In this document: one piece after another, positions 25,925-34,413 of the stretch | How the letters are laid out: each line of letters starts with the position of its first letter | Position numbering within the stretch: position 1 is the stretch's first letter | Assembly: GCF_002278135.3 (NCBI RefSeq) | Contig: NZ_CP029425.2 | Span: 1,402,001 to 1,466,000, forward strand | Length of the DNA stretch: 64,000 nucleotides | Reading direction: 5' to 3' | From: Bradyrhizobium ottawaense | Lineage (GTDB): Bacteria; Pseudomonadota; Alphaproteobacteria; Rhizobiales; Xanthobacteraceae | Notes under the pieces: generated by a model | What the model saw: the letters and a program-made list of their open reading frames with translations, nothing else | Told to the model about the DNA's origin: nothing | The model's database searches: none | Program-made: the position numbers and the translations under genes

Positions 25925-27016
25925 CTATCCAACGAGATATTTGGCAACTGCCGCCTCGTCCCACGCAATCCCGTTGCCGGGCTCCTCGCTCGGCAGCGCA
26001 AAGCCGTCCTTGATCTTCAGTCGCGTCGAAAGCACCGCGTCGGCCCAATCGACATATTCCAGCCAGTGCGCGGTCGGCGTCACGCAGAGCAGATGCGCGC
26101 TGACTTCCGAGAACAGATGCGTCGACATCTCGATGCCGGCGGCATGGGCGAGCGAGGCGGCGCGCAGCCAGCCGGTGACGCCGCCGATGCGCTGCACGTC
26201 GGGCATCACGTAGTCGCAGGCCTCCGCCGAGAACGCTGTTTGCATCGAAAAGGCGCTGTCAAAATTCTCGCCGATCTGGACCGGCGTATGCAGTGCGTCG
26301 GCAATGCGGGCGCAGCCGGCATAATCGTCGTGGCGGATCGGCTCCTCGATCCAGCTCAAGCCCTCGTCGTCGAGCATCTCGCCGCGGCGGATGGCTTCGG
26401 TCACCGTCAGTGCCTGGTTGTAGTCGCACATCAGCGTCACCTCGTCGCCGACGGCCTTTCTCACCGCGCGGACGACGGCGAGATCCTCCCGCGCATCGGG
26501 CCGGCCGACGCGGATCTTGGCGGCCTGAAACCCCTCGGCCAGCAGCTTGTGCGCCTCCTCGACGGCGGCGCCCGCCGGCATGATGCCGAGCCCCTTCGAA
26601 TTGTAGGCCTTGACCGGCTTCGGCGCGCCGCCGAGAAGCCGTGCCAGCGGCAGGCCCTTGCTGCGGGCGAGCGCGTCCCAGGCCGCCATGTCGATGCCGG
26701 ATTGCGCCAGCCGCTGCAGGCCGGCGAGGCCAAGCAGGGTGAAGCGCTGGGTCAGCTTGCGCTCGATCTCGACCGGCAGCAGCTCGTCGCCGGCAAGCAA
26801 GTCTGACATTTCCGTGACCATCGCCGTCAGCGGCTTCAAGGCCGATGGCGTGATCGAGAACAGATAGGCGTGCCCGCGAGCGCCCTGGTCGGTCTCGCAG
26901 TCGATCAGCACCAGCGGGGCCCTGGCGACAGCGCCGGTCGAGGTCTGCAGCGGCAGGCTCATCGGCACGATCACGGGCCGCGCATGGAAGCGTTTGATGC
27001 GGATGGTCTCGGTCAT
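25925..27016 (-). CDS. Mandelate racemase/enolase superfamily enzyme with Lys-to-Arg change at the S-specific base
   Basis: The protein has 363 residues, the same length as classical mandelate racemase. Judged by motif order it keeps Lys167 (MR Lys164), the metal ligands Asp198 (CDYNQ), Glu224 (WIEEP) and Glu250 (IGEN), Asp273 (MPDVQRIGG), His300 (MSTHLF) and Glu320 (TAHWLE). The second lysine of the KxK motif is Arg169 (KIR). The stretch MSTHLFSEVSAHLL plus TPTAHWLE is very close to Pseudomonas mandelate racemase. The changed base makes racemisation doubtful; an acid-sugar dehydratase or a different 2-hydroxyacid reaction is possible. The ATG at 27016 is chosen over 27169, since the upstream residues overlap the LysE gene. 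Confidence 0.85.
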   Translation of the reverse strand: MTETIRIKRFHARPVIVPMSLPLQTSTGAVARAPLVLIDCETDQGARGHAYLFSITPSALKPLTAMVTEMSDLLAGDELLPVEIERKLTQRFTLLGLAGLQRLAQSGIDMAAWDALARSKGLPLARLLGGAPKPVKAYNSKGLGIMPAGAAVEEAHKLLAEGFQAAKIRVGRPDAREDLAVVRAVRKAVGDEVTLMCDYNQALTVTEAIRRGEMLDDEGLSWIEEPIRHDDYAGCARIADALHTPVQIGENFDSAFSMQTAFSAEACDYVMPDVQRIGGVTGWLRAASLAHAAGIEMSTHLFSEVSAHLLCVTPTAHWLEYVDWADAVLSTRLKIKDGFALPSEEPGNGIAWDEAAVAKYLVG

Positions 27017-27047
27017 GAATCTCTCCGGGCGGGATGGAACGATCGGG

Positions 27048-27674
27048 CTACTTTTGCTGCAAGGCCATGCGAACGCCAAGACCCAGGTAGATCGCCCCGA
27101 TGACGCGGCCCTGCCAGCGGCCGATGCTGCGATGACGGGTGAGCCAGCCAGCGACTTGTCCGGCAACAAGTGCGATCAACGCGGTGTAGATCGCGCTCAT
27201 GATGACGAAGATGAGGCCAAGAATTGCAAGCTGGGCAACGACGGAGCCCTTCTCGGAATGTACGAACTGTGGGAGAAAGGCCAGGAAGAAGAGCGCCGTC
27301 TTCGGGTTGAGCAGTTCGGCCAGCACGGCCTGCCGGAAGGCGAGCGACGCGTCGACCAAACGCGACTGCGCCAACTTGATATCCTCGCCTCTTTCCATAA
27401 ACGCGCGGATGCCAAGATATATGAGGTAGGCAGCGCCGGCGTACTTCACCAGGCTGAAGGCGAGAGCCGAGGTCATCAGCACCGCCGACAATCCGAGCGT
27501 AGCCATCGCGGTGTGAAGCAGGTCTCCAGTAGCGATGCCAAGACCGGTGGCAATTCCGACGCGATGCCCGCCCACAGACGCGCGCCCGAGCACCAAGAGG
27601 ACGGCGGGACCCGGAATGAGAAAGAGGCCGAGAACCACCGCGATATAAGTCAGCAACGTGTCGAACTGGATCAT
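27048..27674 (-). CDS. LysE/RhtB family amino-acid exporter
   Basis: This 208-residue membrane protein has about six hydrophobic segments. It begins MIQFDTLLTYIAVVLGLFL, followed by the family signature FLIPGPAVLLVLGRA near residue 18 and the helix LLNPKTALFFLAFLPQFV near 115. It is expected to export an amino acid or derivative. It lies 31 bases upstream of the racemase-like gene on the same strand, so the two may form a two-gene unit, suggesting that the exported or detoxified compound is related to the enolase-family substrate (inference). Confidence 0.92.
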   Translation of the reverse strand: MIQFDTLLTYIAVVLGLFLIPGPAVLLVLGRASVGGHRVGIATGLGIATGDLLHTAMATLGLSAVLMTSALAFSLVKYAGAAYLIYLGIRAFMERGEDIKLAQSRLVDASLAFRQAVLAELLNPKTALFFLAFLPQFVHSEKGSVVAQLAILGLIFVIMSAIYTALIALVAGQVAGWLTRHRSIGRWQGRVIGAIYLGLGVRMALQQK

Positions 27675-27782
27675 GGTGAGTTCCGGTCTGATTGTCAGGA
27701 GCTCAAACCAGCCAGACCCGGTCTCTCAATGCAAGTCCTCGATGCGGCATAGGCTCCTGGTTCTCAGAGCTGTCTCCATCAG

Positions 27783-28125
27783 CCGCGAGGTGATTCCCTA
27801 TTCGGTCGACGACGCTGAACGACGCGGCTTCCCGAGCCGGATTATCCGGCCGAAGCCGCGGTGCGCCAGGTTCGCTCCAACGGCGAGATCAAATGGCGAG
27901 GCGAGCTCATTCACATTTGCAGCGCTCTCGTTGGTGAAGCCGTTGCCGTCGAGGAGACCGAAGACGGATCCTGGCAAGTGCGGTTCTCGACGTACCGATC
28001 GGCATCATCGACCAGAAAACGCGCAAGCTGCGGCGCAGCGCCAGCGCCGCGCCGCAGCCGACCAGATCATGAACGACTGTTACCCATCCATCCGGTCTGT
28101 TTTGTTACCTATCCATCCGCTGGAC
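27783..28125 (+). pseudogene. Decayed C-terminal fragment of an integrase-core (IS481-like) transposase
   Basis: One frame gives LPEPDYPAEAAVRQVRSNGE and then KWRGELIHICSALVGEAVAV, EETEDGSWQVRF, the beta-strand tail found after the DDE domain in IS481-type transposases. A TGA lies just upstream in the same frame, and the continuation DVPIGIIDQKTRKLRR... to a TGA at 28070-28072 is in the next frame. So the remnant has at least one frameshift and has lost the catalytic domain. It is followed by CTGTTACCCATCC and TGTTACCTATCC, direct repeats often seen at the ends of such elements. Confidence 0.65.
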
Positions 28126-28141
28126 GGCGTTCAGGTGGGCC

Positions 28142-29365
28142 TCACCTCGCCGCCCCCTCCGTGAACGCCGTCTCGATCACCTCACCAAAGGGCTGCCACG
28201 AGCGGCCGTCGAACTGCACGAGCCGCATCTGCCTGATCGGCAGATAGTTGTTCGGCGAGGTATTCATCCTGATGTTGGGCAGCGCGACGGAGGGGTTGTA
28301 ACCCCTCAGCGAAGCCGCCTGACGCATGATGTTCTCGCGTGACAGGTCGTCGCCGCATTGCTTCAGCACCTGCGTCAACGCCTCGGCCGCGGCGTAGCCG
28401 TAGACCGCTGCGCTGTTGTTGGTGCTTTCGACCTGATGGTACTTGTCCATGAAGGCGAACCATTCCCTCATGGCAGGATCGTCTTTCCAGGCGGGGTCGC
28501 TCGGGTCCTTCAGGAAGGCGGCCGAGATCACGCCGGCCGAATTCTCCAGGCCCGCGGGCGCCATCGCATTGGCGATCGAGGCGGAGGTATCGTTGACGAT
28601 GAAGACCGGGCGCCAGTTGAGCGAAGCCGCGAGCCTGATCACCTTGGATGCCGTCGACGGCACGCCCAGAAAGACGAAGATATCGGCACCCGCGCGTTTG
28701 AGGATCGAGACGTGCCCGTCGAGGTGCTCGTCGCCGATGTCGAAGGCGATGTCGACGAGGACATGGCGGTTCAGATCGCCAAGTCCGTCCTGGATTCCCT
28801 TGTAGAGCATGCGTCCGAACTGGTCGTTCTGCCAGAGCACGACGATCTTCTTCCTGGGATAATAGGCCTGAATGTAGTTGGCGTAGATGCGCCCCTCCGA
28901 CCGGATCGACGGCTGCCAGCCCATGGTCCAGGGGAAAGCCCTGGCCTGGCTCAGCTCCTCGTCGCCGGAGGCGACGAAAAGCTGCGGCACCTTCTTCTCG
29001 TTCAGATACCAGCGGGTGGCGAGATTGCCGGGCGTGCCGAACGATCCGAACATCAGGTGCACGTCGTCCTTCTCGACCAGATTGCGCGTCAGCTCCAGTG
29101 CGGTCGACGGATCGGAATTGTCATCGCGCGTGATGAAGCGGATCTTGCGGCCATTGATGCCGCCGCGCGCGTTGACCATGTCGAAATAGGCGGCCTCCGC
29201 CTGACCGATCGCGCCGAATTCAGAGAGCGCTCCCGAATACGGCATGACATTGCCGATGCGGATTTCCTTGTCGCTTGTGGGTTGGTCTGGGCGTTGCTCG
29301 GACATCGCGCCAAGCGACGCGAGTGCGGCGATCAAAACGAACAGCAGTCTGCCGGTGACGCGCAT
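28142..29365 (-). CDS. ABC transporter substrate-binding protein, branched-chain amino-acid (Peripla_BP_6) type
   Basis: This is a 407-residue exported protein, signal peptide MRVTGRLLFVLIAALASLGAMS. The type 1 periplasmic-binding fold is shown by EIRIGNVMPYSGALSEFGAIG, AEAAYFDMVNARGGINGRKI (key residues NARGGINGRK), DDNSDPSTALELTRNLVEKD, and the second lobe with VVLWQNDQFGRML and GADIFVFLGVPSTASKV. The family binds branched-chain amino acids, amides, urea or aromatic acids. No permease or ATPase gene is adjacent, so it is an orphan receptor. The start at 29365 precedes the signal peptide; the frame opens further upstream without family similarity. Confidence 0.92.
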   Translation of the reverse strand: MRVTGRLLFVLIAALASLGAMSEQRPDQPTSDKEIRIGNVMPYSGALSEFGAIGQAEAAYFDMVNARGGINGRKIRFITRDDNSDPSTALELTRNLVEKDDVHLMFGSFGTPGNLATRWYLNEKKVPQLFVASGDEELSQARAFPWTMGWQPSIRSEGRIYANYIQAYYPRKKIVVLWQNDQFGRMLYKGIQDGLGDLNRHVLVDIAFDIGDEHLDGHVSILKRAGADIFVFLGVPSTASKVIRLAASLNWRPVFIVNDTSASIANAMAPAGLENSAGVISAAFLKDPSDPAWKDDPAMREWFAFMDKYHQVESTNNSAAVYGYAAAEALTQVLKQCGDDLSRENIMRQAASLRGYNPSVALPNIRMNTSPNNYLPIRQMRLVQFDGRSWQPFGEVIETAFTEGAAR

Positions 29366-29517
29366 GCTCGACACCTTGTCGTTGGCCCCCAACGAGGTCG
29401 GCTCAGTCCGCACCAAGGCGAGTTGATCTAGATCAGGCGTTTGGCAATCGTGTGGCCTGGCAGCCCGCTTCAATACAGCGCAGGCCCGTACGAAGTGGCA
29501 GGCGTGCTGACACGCCG

Positions 29518-30447
29518 CTACGGCAGCCCCCGCGCTTCCAGCTGATGCACCAGCAGCAGGGTCGGTTCGGCGAGGCTGTCGCCGGAGCCATCCAATCCGA
29601 AGGCGGAGGCGATGCCGTCGCGACTGCGCAGCAGCGCGCTGCGCGGACAGTGGCCGGCGCCGCAGAGCGTCTTCTTTAAGGTCTCGCCCTGCGTCACGAG
29701 GCCAGGGGAATCGTCCGCGGCCCAGGCCAGCACGATCGGCACATCGACATTGAGGATGCCGGGGAATACCGAGCGCGCGTTGTACTGGCTGGCGTCACCG
29801 CCGAGATAGGCCTTCTCGCTGTCGCTGGCGTCCTTGCCGGCCCGGTAGATGCCGGACACCAGCACGACGGCCGCGACATCGGCGCGGTCGGCCTGGAGCT
29901 CGGGATGCGCCAGCAGGGTTGCGACATGGAATGCGCCGGCGCCGTAGCCGACCGCGACGATCTCGCGTGCGTCGCCGTTGAACAGGTCGATATTGCCGTG
30001 GACCCAGGACAGCGCCGCCGCCACATCGGTCGCTCCCATCGGCCAGGTTGCTGCGGGTGCCAAGCGATAATTGACGCGCACCCCGATCATGTCGTTGCGG
30101 GCGGCAAAGCACATGACCTGGTCCTGGATCTGGCGCGACAGCTCGGGCGCGGCGCGGTCGCCGGTGAAACTGTCGCCGGCCACGAACAGCAGTACCGGCC
30201 GCGGCGTATCCGCCTTGGTCGTGCTGGCGGCAACGTCGAGCACATTGGCCTCGTTTTCGCCGTAGCGCAGGCCCCGCGAGAAGGTGACCTGCTCGCACAG
30301 CCGCGCGGTGCCGCCGGCGGTGGTGTCGGAATCGGTCAGGCCTGTCAGGATGAGGTCGGAGGGCGGCGTCAGCCGCGCCGGCAACGGGCCATGCGCGGAT
30401 GCTGTCGTGATGGTCAGAAACAGGAAAAAAGCGAGATAATTCTTCAT
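29518..30447 (-). CDS. Exported alpha/beta-hydrolase fold protein lacking the serine nucleophile
   Basis: This is a 309-residue protein with a signal peptide (MKNYLAFFLFLTITTASAHG). It has the carboxylesterase/BD-FAE pattern: an oxyanion loop region VLLFVAGDSFTGDRAAP, MIGVRVNYRLAPAATWPMG, ATDVAAALSWVHGNIDLFNG, then AREIVAVGYGAGAFHVATLL where the nucleophile elbow should be. The expected G-x-S-x-G is G-Y-G-A-G, so the serine is replaced by glycine. An acid region (LAWAADDSPG) is present; the C-terminal histidine is not obvious (LLVHQLEARG). It may be a non-catalytic binding protein. It lies upstream of the amino-acid-type binding-protein gene's 3' neighbour, with no operon evidence. Confidence 0.75.
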   Translation of the reverse strand: MKNYLAFFLFLTITTASAHGPLPARLTPPSDLILTGLTDSDTTAGGTARLCEQVTFSRGLRYGENEANVLDVAASTTKADTPRPVLLFVAGDSFTGDRAAPELSRQIQDQVMCFAARNDMIGVRVNYRLAPAATWPMGATDVAAALSWVHGNIDLFNGDAREIVAVGYGAGAFHVATLLAHPELQADRADVAAVVLVSGIYRAGKDASDSEKAYLGGDASQYNARSVFPGILNVDVPIVLAWAADDSPGLVTQGETLKKTLCGAGHCPRSALLRSRDGIASAFGLDGSGDSLAEPTLLLVHQLEARGLP

Positions 30448-30706
30448 TTGGTGCCGGCCTTTGCGCCCCCCATATTGGTTCGCCGGTTTGGCCTGTCTTT
30501 TCAATTCGCCTTATTCGTCCGCCTTGAGGCGATTTCACGGCACCTTTGTTCGGCGACAGCAAGGCGACCATCCCGAAAGCCCCACCGTCGTCGTGTGCGA
30601 GATTTTCGGCTGGCGCCCGGCCGCCAGCGGCCCCCGGTCGCACTGGCGACGACGTGGCCCATGTGAGGACAGGTTGCGGCCCCCCGCATCCCTGGCTTCC
30701 GAGGTC
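30448..30706. other. GC-rich spacer without recognised features
   Basis: The 259 bases between the esterase-fold gene and the DUF3606 gene show no gene, repeat or terminator that I can support. Confidence 0.4.
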
Positions 30707-31123
30707 TCAGGCGGCGCTCTTGCGCCTGGCTGCCTTCTTCGTCGTCTTCCTTGTCGTCTTCCTGGCCGATTTCTTCTTTGCCGTCTTCCGGGCGGCGAGA
30801 TAGGCCTCGACCTTCCTGGAAGAATGGCCGGCCGCGGCGACGGCAGCCTTCAGCTTGGCCGGGGTGATCTTGAATCTCTTCGACCAGTAACGGACCTCAT
30901 AGGCCTCGCTCAGCGCGATCCGGCTCTTGTCGGAGGCGCGGTGCTTCTGGAGCTTGATATACGCCTCGACCTTCTTGGCGGAACGGCCGACCTTCTTGAC
31001 GGCGTATTTCAGCTTGGCCGGGGTCACCTTGAACTTCTTCGACCAGTAGGCGACTTCATATTTTTCCGTGAGCGCAATCAGCGCCCGATCGGCCCCGCCG
31101 CGCTTTGCCTTGTTGTCGGCCAT
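30707..31123 (-). CDS. Histone-like protein: two DUF3606 domains plus lysine-rich tail
   Basis: This 138-residue, extremely basic protein holds two copies of the ~50-residue DUF3606 unit. The first has GGADRALIALTEKYEVAYWS then KKFKVTPAKLKYAVKKVGRS; the second has SDKSRIALSEAYEVRYWSKR then FKITPAKLKAAVAAAGHSSR. The last ~24 residues are AKKKSARKTTRKTTKKAARR plus KSAA, like eukaryotic histone H1 tails and the AlgP/HU-extension proteins of bacteria. DUF3606 is normally found once in a ~60-residue protein. DNA binding or nucleoid compaction is inferred from charge. The start ATG at 31123 has a strong AGGAGG ribosome site. No operon partners. Confidence 0.85.
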   Translation of the reverse strand: MADNKAKRGGADRALIALTEKYEVAYWSKKFKVTPAKLKYAVKKVGRSAKKVEAYIKLQKHRASDKSRIALSEAYEVRYWSKRFKITPAKLKAAVAAAGHSSRKVEAYLAARKTAKKKSARKTTRKTTKKAARRKSAA

Positions 31124-31327
31124 GCTTCCCTCCTGCCGCGGAATGCGTGCCGCCAATCTAGCATGCAACCGGATTCGGAAGGCAAGACGCAAGCCGTGCG
31201 GTGATTGCGCAAGGCGGCGGTTTTGCACCGATGTGTCAAACCCTTGTGCGGCGCCGCCGCGCCTCGGGCGGAACGGGCGTTTTACTTTGCATGGGGTTGT
31301 TTCGCATTTTTTGTCTGGCCGGCCGCG

Positions 31328-31897
31328 TTACGCCCGCTTCATCGTCCGGAACGTGATGGAGTAACGGCGCGCCTCGACCGGCGGGATACTGTGCTCCCAT
31401 TGCGAGCGCGCCTCGCCTTCCATCATGTACAGCGAGCGCGGCTGGGCCTCGCGCGTGTGGCGCTGCCATTTGTCGCCGCTGCGGCGGCGGAAGCGGAAGT
31501 TGCAGGCCGAGCCGAGCGACAGGCCGAGGATCTTGTCGAAATGCGGCTTGTCGCGGTGCCAGCCGATGCCGACGCCGGCCTCATACTCGGTGCAGAGCAC
31601 CTGCCGGACGCTGGCCTCCGGCAGCTTCGCCCAGGCCTCGGCCTGACGCGCGACGGGCAACAGCCAGTCCGGAATCGGCTCCGCCTCGGCCAGCCGCTGC
31701 AGCGTGTAGTCATAGCGATAGCCGAACGACGCCACCCGGCGGTTGCCCTCGAACGCCCCGAACTGGAAACGCTCGAGCGGCAATGCTGCGATGCGGCCGA
31801 TCAAGGCCTGCTCGACGGCGGCTTCGATAAAATTGTCCATGTAGCGAAGGCCGGTCGGGCCTTCGTCAGGGACGGCGAACAAGCCAAGCTGCGTCAT
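31328..31897 (-). CDS. AlkB-like 2-oxoglutarate/Fe(II) dioxygenase
   Basis: This 189-residue protein begins MTQLGLFAVPDEGPTGLRYM. It carries the jelly-roll signature of the AlkB-like (2OG-FeII_Oxy_2) family: GIGWHRDKPHFDKILGLSLG with the HxD iron ligands, a distal histidine in WEHSIPP, and the R...R pattern RRYSITFRTM that binds 2-oxoglutarate. Family members demethylate DNA/RNA bases or proteins; this short form resembles ALKBH-type proteins rather than the E. coli alkylation-induced AlkB. Starts at 31897 and 31906 are both possible (AGGA overlaps the ATG region). No ada or alkA neighbour is present. Confidence 0.88.
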   Translation of the reverse strand: MTQLGLFAVPDEGPTGLRYMDNFIEAAVEQALIGRIAALPLERFQFGAFEGNRRVASFGYRYDYTLQRLAEAEPIPDWLLPVARQAEAWAKLPEASVRQVLCTEYEAGVGIGWHRDKPHFDKILGLSLGSACNFRFRRRSGDKWQRHTREAQPRSLYMMEGEARSQWEHSIPPVEARRYSITFRTMKRA

Positions 31898-31976
31898 TCC
31901 TCGCATTTCCGTGATGGAACCTAATGGCGGCTGATGCGACTTACATATGACGCGGGAAGAAACGTGCGAGGCTGTC

Positions 31977-32117
31977 ATGGCACACAAACATACCGCCGAT
32001 CCGGCAGAGATCATGCGGGCGACCGGTCATCCTGAGCTGGAATATGCCGCCGGTTGGACCATCGCTGGTCTCGTCACCATCGGCACCATCGTCGCCGCCT
32101 GGGTGTTCGCGATCTAG
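31977..32117 (+). CDS. Small single-pass membrane protein (46 residues)
   Basis: A short frame from ATG 31977 to TAG 32115-32117 gives MAHKHTADPAEIMRATGHPE, then LEYAAGWTIAGLVTIGTIVA and AWVFAI. It is a polar, His-containing N-terminus and one strong transmembrane helix. The coding pattern has GC-rich third positions like real genes. It is divergent from the AlkB-like gene and its stop overlaps by two bases the stop of the convergent sensor kinase gene. No family is recognised. Small membrane proteins of this kind often modulate kinases or transporters, but that is only a suggestion. Confidence 0.6.
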   Translation: MAHKHTADPAEIMRATGHPELEYAAGWTIAGLVTIGTIVAAWVFAI

Positions 32118-33700
32118 ACCGCAGGGAATTGCAGCTCGAAGGCCGCGCCCTCGTCGGTCGGCTTGAGCCTGATCGAGCCGCCATGGCTCGCCATCACCGC
32201 GCGCGCGATCGCAAGCCCCATCCCGGTGCCCCCCTGGTCGCGGCGGGTGGTGAAGAACGCATCAAAGATCCTGTCGCGGTTCGGTGCCGAGATCGGCTCG
32301 CCGTCATTGCTCACCGTCAGACGCAAGGTCGTGCGTTCGTCCACAGCCTCCAGCCTGATTGTCCCAGCCTTGTGCCGCATCGCGTTGTCGGCGAGATGCG
32401 ACAGCACGATCAGTGCCTTTTCACCGGACATGCCGATGGGGCGGTCGAGGCTGCCGCTGGCCTCGATGGAGCTGGCCGGAAACCTGTTCCTGAGGTCGGC
32501 GATCACGGGCGCCAGCTCCGTGCGCTCGTTCTGCGGCAGGCTCTCGGCGCGCGCCAGATCGCGCAGCCGCTGCGCCATCGCTTCCAGCCGCTGAGTGTCG
32601 GACAGGATGTTGGCGATGAATGTCTTCTGCTCGGCCGGCGTCAGTCCGTCTGACCTGCCTTGATAGGAATCCTGCAGCAGCTCGGCCGCGCCCTTGATCG
32701 AGGTCAGCGGCGATTTCAGCTCGTGGGTGAGATGGGCCGAGAACGTCGCGATATAGTCGGAACGTCGCGCCAGCTGCTCGGCCATGCCGAGGAAGCTGTG
32801 CGAGAGCTGGGCGAACTCACGCGTGCCGTAATGCCGAAGCGGCTGGAAGGCCTCGCGGTCGCCGCGGCCGATCCGCGCGGCGCGGTCGATCAGCTCGCGC
32901 ATCGGCAGGGTGATGGTGCGCGAGAACACGAGGCCGATCGCGATCGTGCCGAGGATCACGGCGAGCCCCGCCAGCACGAACTTTGCCCGCTCCTGGTAGA
33001 GATGGTCGAAGATGTTGCTCGGCGTCCGCGTGGTGTAGATCACGCCCGCGACGCGGTTGTTGACGATCACCGGCATTGCCGAGAACACGTGCACGCCGAG
33101 GCCGCGGCTGAAGGAATAGATCGGGGGCGGCGGCTTGTCCGGCACGCGGTTGCGCAAGGTGGCCCGATACTGCCCGTGCAGCGCGTCGGCGACCTCCTCG
33201 ATATGGGCGAGCGATTGGCCGACCTCCTGCCGCCCGGCGATAACGACGCCTTGCGGATCGAGGATACGAAAGCCCGCCAGCGTCACCTTCTGGGTCTCGC
33301 GGATGATCGGCGACAGTCTTGCGCCGATCTCGATATAGGCCGCCTGCGCCGGATGAGGCGCGGCCTGCGCATCCGGTCGCCGCCGCAGCAGATCGTTGGC
33401 GGTGAGGTCGAGCGCGGGGCGGATCGGGGTGACCTGGTCGCCGGGGTCGGGCAGCACGTTCGGCGGCACCTCGGCGCCGAGCGTCAGGCCGCTGTCGAGC
33501 CTGGCCGTGACCTCCTGCGCATAGATCGTCGCCAGCACGCGGCTTTGCGCGATCAGCTCGGCCTGGGTCTGACGGATCAGCTGGTTGTCGTAAAGGCGGA
33601 AGAAGAACAGGCCGACCAGCGGCAGCACGCCAACGGTGGTCAGCACCGTGAAGATCACGAGGGCGAGCGAGGGCCGCCATTTGTCGGGCGCCGCGCTCAT
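32114..33700 (-). CDS. CreC-like sensor histidine kinase
   Basis: This 528-residue inner-membrane kinase has a first transmembrane helix near residues 13-33 (LALVIFTVLTTVGVLPLVGL). A periplasmic sensor domain of ~210 residues follows (ILDPQGVVIAGRQEVGQSLA), then a second helix (VLAGLAVILGTIAIGLVF), a HAMP linker (RTITLPMRELIDRAARIGRG), the phospho-acceptor histidine in SAHLTHELKSPLTS, the N box LADNAMRHKAG and the G box GGTGMGLAIARAVMASHGG. The arrangement resembles E. coli CreC. The ATG at 33700 overlaps the TGA of the regulator gene (ATGA), so the two are translationally coupled. The signal is unknown. Confidence 0.92.
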   Translation of the reverse strand: MSAAPDKWRPSLALVIFTVLTTVGVLPLVGLFFFRLYDNQLIRQTQAELIAQSRVLATIYAQEVTARLDSGLTLGAEVPPNVLPDPGDQVTPIRPALDLTANDLLRRRPDAQAAPHPAQAAYIEIGARLSPIIRETQKVTLAGFRILDPQGVVIAGRQEVGQSLAHIEEVADALHGQYRATLRNRVPDKPPPPIYSFSRGLGVHVFSAMPVIVNNRVAGVIYTTRTPSNIFDHLYQERAKFVLAGLAVILGTIAIGLVFSRTITLPMRELIDRAARIGRGDREAFQPLRHYGTREFAQLSHSFLGMAEQLARRSDYIATFSAHLTHELKSPLTSIKGAAELLQDSYQGRSDGLTPAEQKTFIANILSDTQRLEAMAQRLRDLARAESLPQNERTELAPVIADLRNRFPASSIEASGSLDRPIGMSGEKALIVLSHLADNAMRHKAGTIRLEAVDERTTLRLTVSNDGEPISAPNRDRIFDAFFTTRRDQGGTGMGLAIARAVMASHGGSIRLKPTDEGAAFELQFPAV

Positions 33701-34401
33701 GCCGCTTTCTCGCAGCGGCCGAGCTTGAAGCCGACGCCGTGGATGGTCTCGATCACGTTGTCGCAGGCCAGCACTGCGAGCTTGGCGCGGATGTTGCGGA
33801 TGTGGCTGTCGATGGTGCGGTCGGAGACCTGGATGTTGAGCTGATAGGCCGCCCGCATCAGCTGCTCCCGGTTGAACACCGAAGTTGGCCGGGTCAGGAA
33901 CGCGCGGAGGATGCCGAACTCGATCGCGGTCAGCTTCAGCGGCGTGCCGGCGAAGGTCGCGACATGCTGCTCGGGATCGATCAGCAGGCCGCCTTGCGAC
34001 AGCGCGGCCGGGCCCGCCTTGGCCTCGCCATTGCGCGGGCTGAGCCGGCGCAGGATGACGTTGACCCGCGCCACCAACTCGCGTGGGCTGAACGGCTTCG
34101 TCACGTAGTCGTCGCCGCCGATCTCGAGACCGAGGATGCGATCGATCTCCTCGTCGCGCGCCGACAGGAACAGGATCGGCACGTCGGACGCCTTGCGGAT
34201 CTCGCGGCAGACATCGAGGCCGTCGAACTCGGGCATGCCGATGTCGAGCACGATCAGATCGGGCCTGTCGGCGGCAAAGCGGCTGAGCGCCTCCTTGCCG
34301 TCGCGGGCCTCGATCACGTCCATGCCGGCCTTCTTCAGCGCAACGCGGATGACCTCGCGGATATGGCCTTCGTCGTCGACGATGAGAATGCGATGCGCCA
34401 A
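33697..34401 (-). CDS. CreB-like OmpR-family response regulator
   Basis: This 234-residue DNA-binding regulator has a receiver domain starting MAHRILIVDDEGHIREVIRV, with the phospho-acceptor Asp53 in LIVLDIGMPEFDGLD and the lysine in YVTKPFSPREL. A winged-helix output domain over ~135-230 contains LTAIEFGILRAFLTRP, NREQLMRAAY and DRTIDSHIRNIRAKL. It is the partner of the overlapping kinase gene. The upstream gene, 12 bases away on the same strand, encodes a DUF4173 membrane protein, so all three probably form one transcript. Confidence 0.94.
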   Translation of the reverse strand: MAHRILIVDDEGHIREVIRVALKKAGMDVIEARDGKEALSRFAADRPDLIVLDIGMPEFDGLDVCREIRKASDVPILFLSARDEEIDRILGLEIGGDDYVTKPFSPRELVARVNVILRRLSPRNGEAKAGPAALSQGGLLIDPEQHVATFAGTPLKLTAIEFGILRAFLTRPTSVFNREQLMRAAYQLNIQVSDRTIDSHIRNIRAKLAVLACDNVIETIHGVGFKLGRCEKAA

Positions 34402-34413
34402 GAAAGTCTCCGC

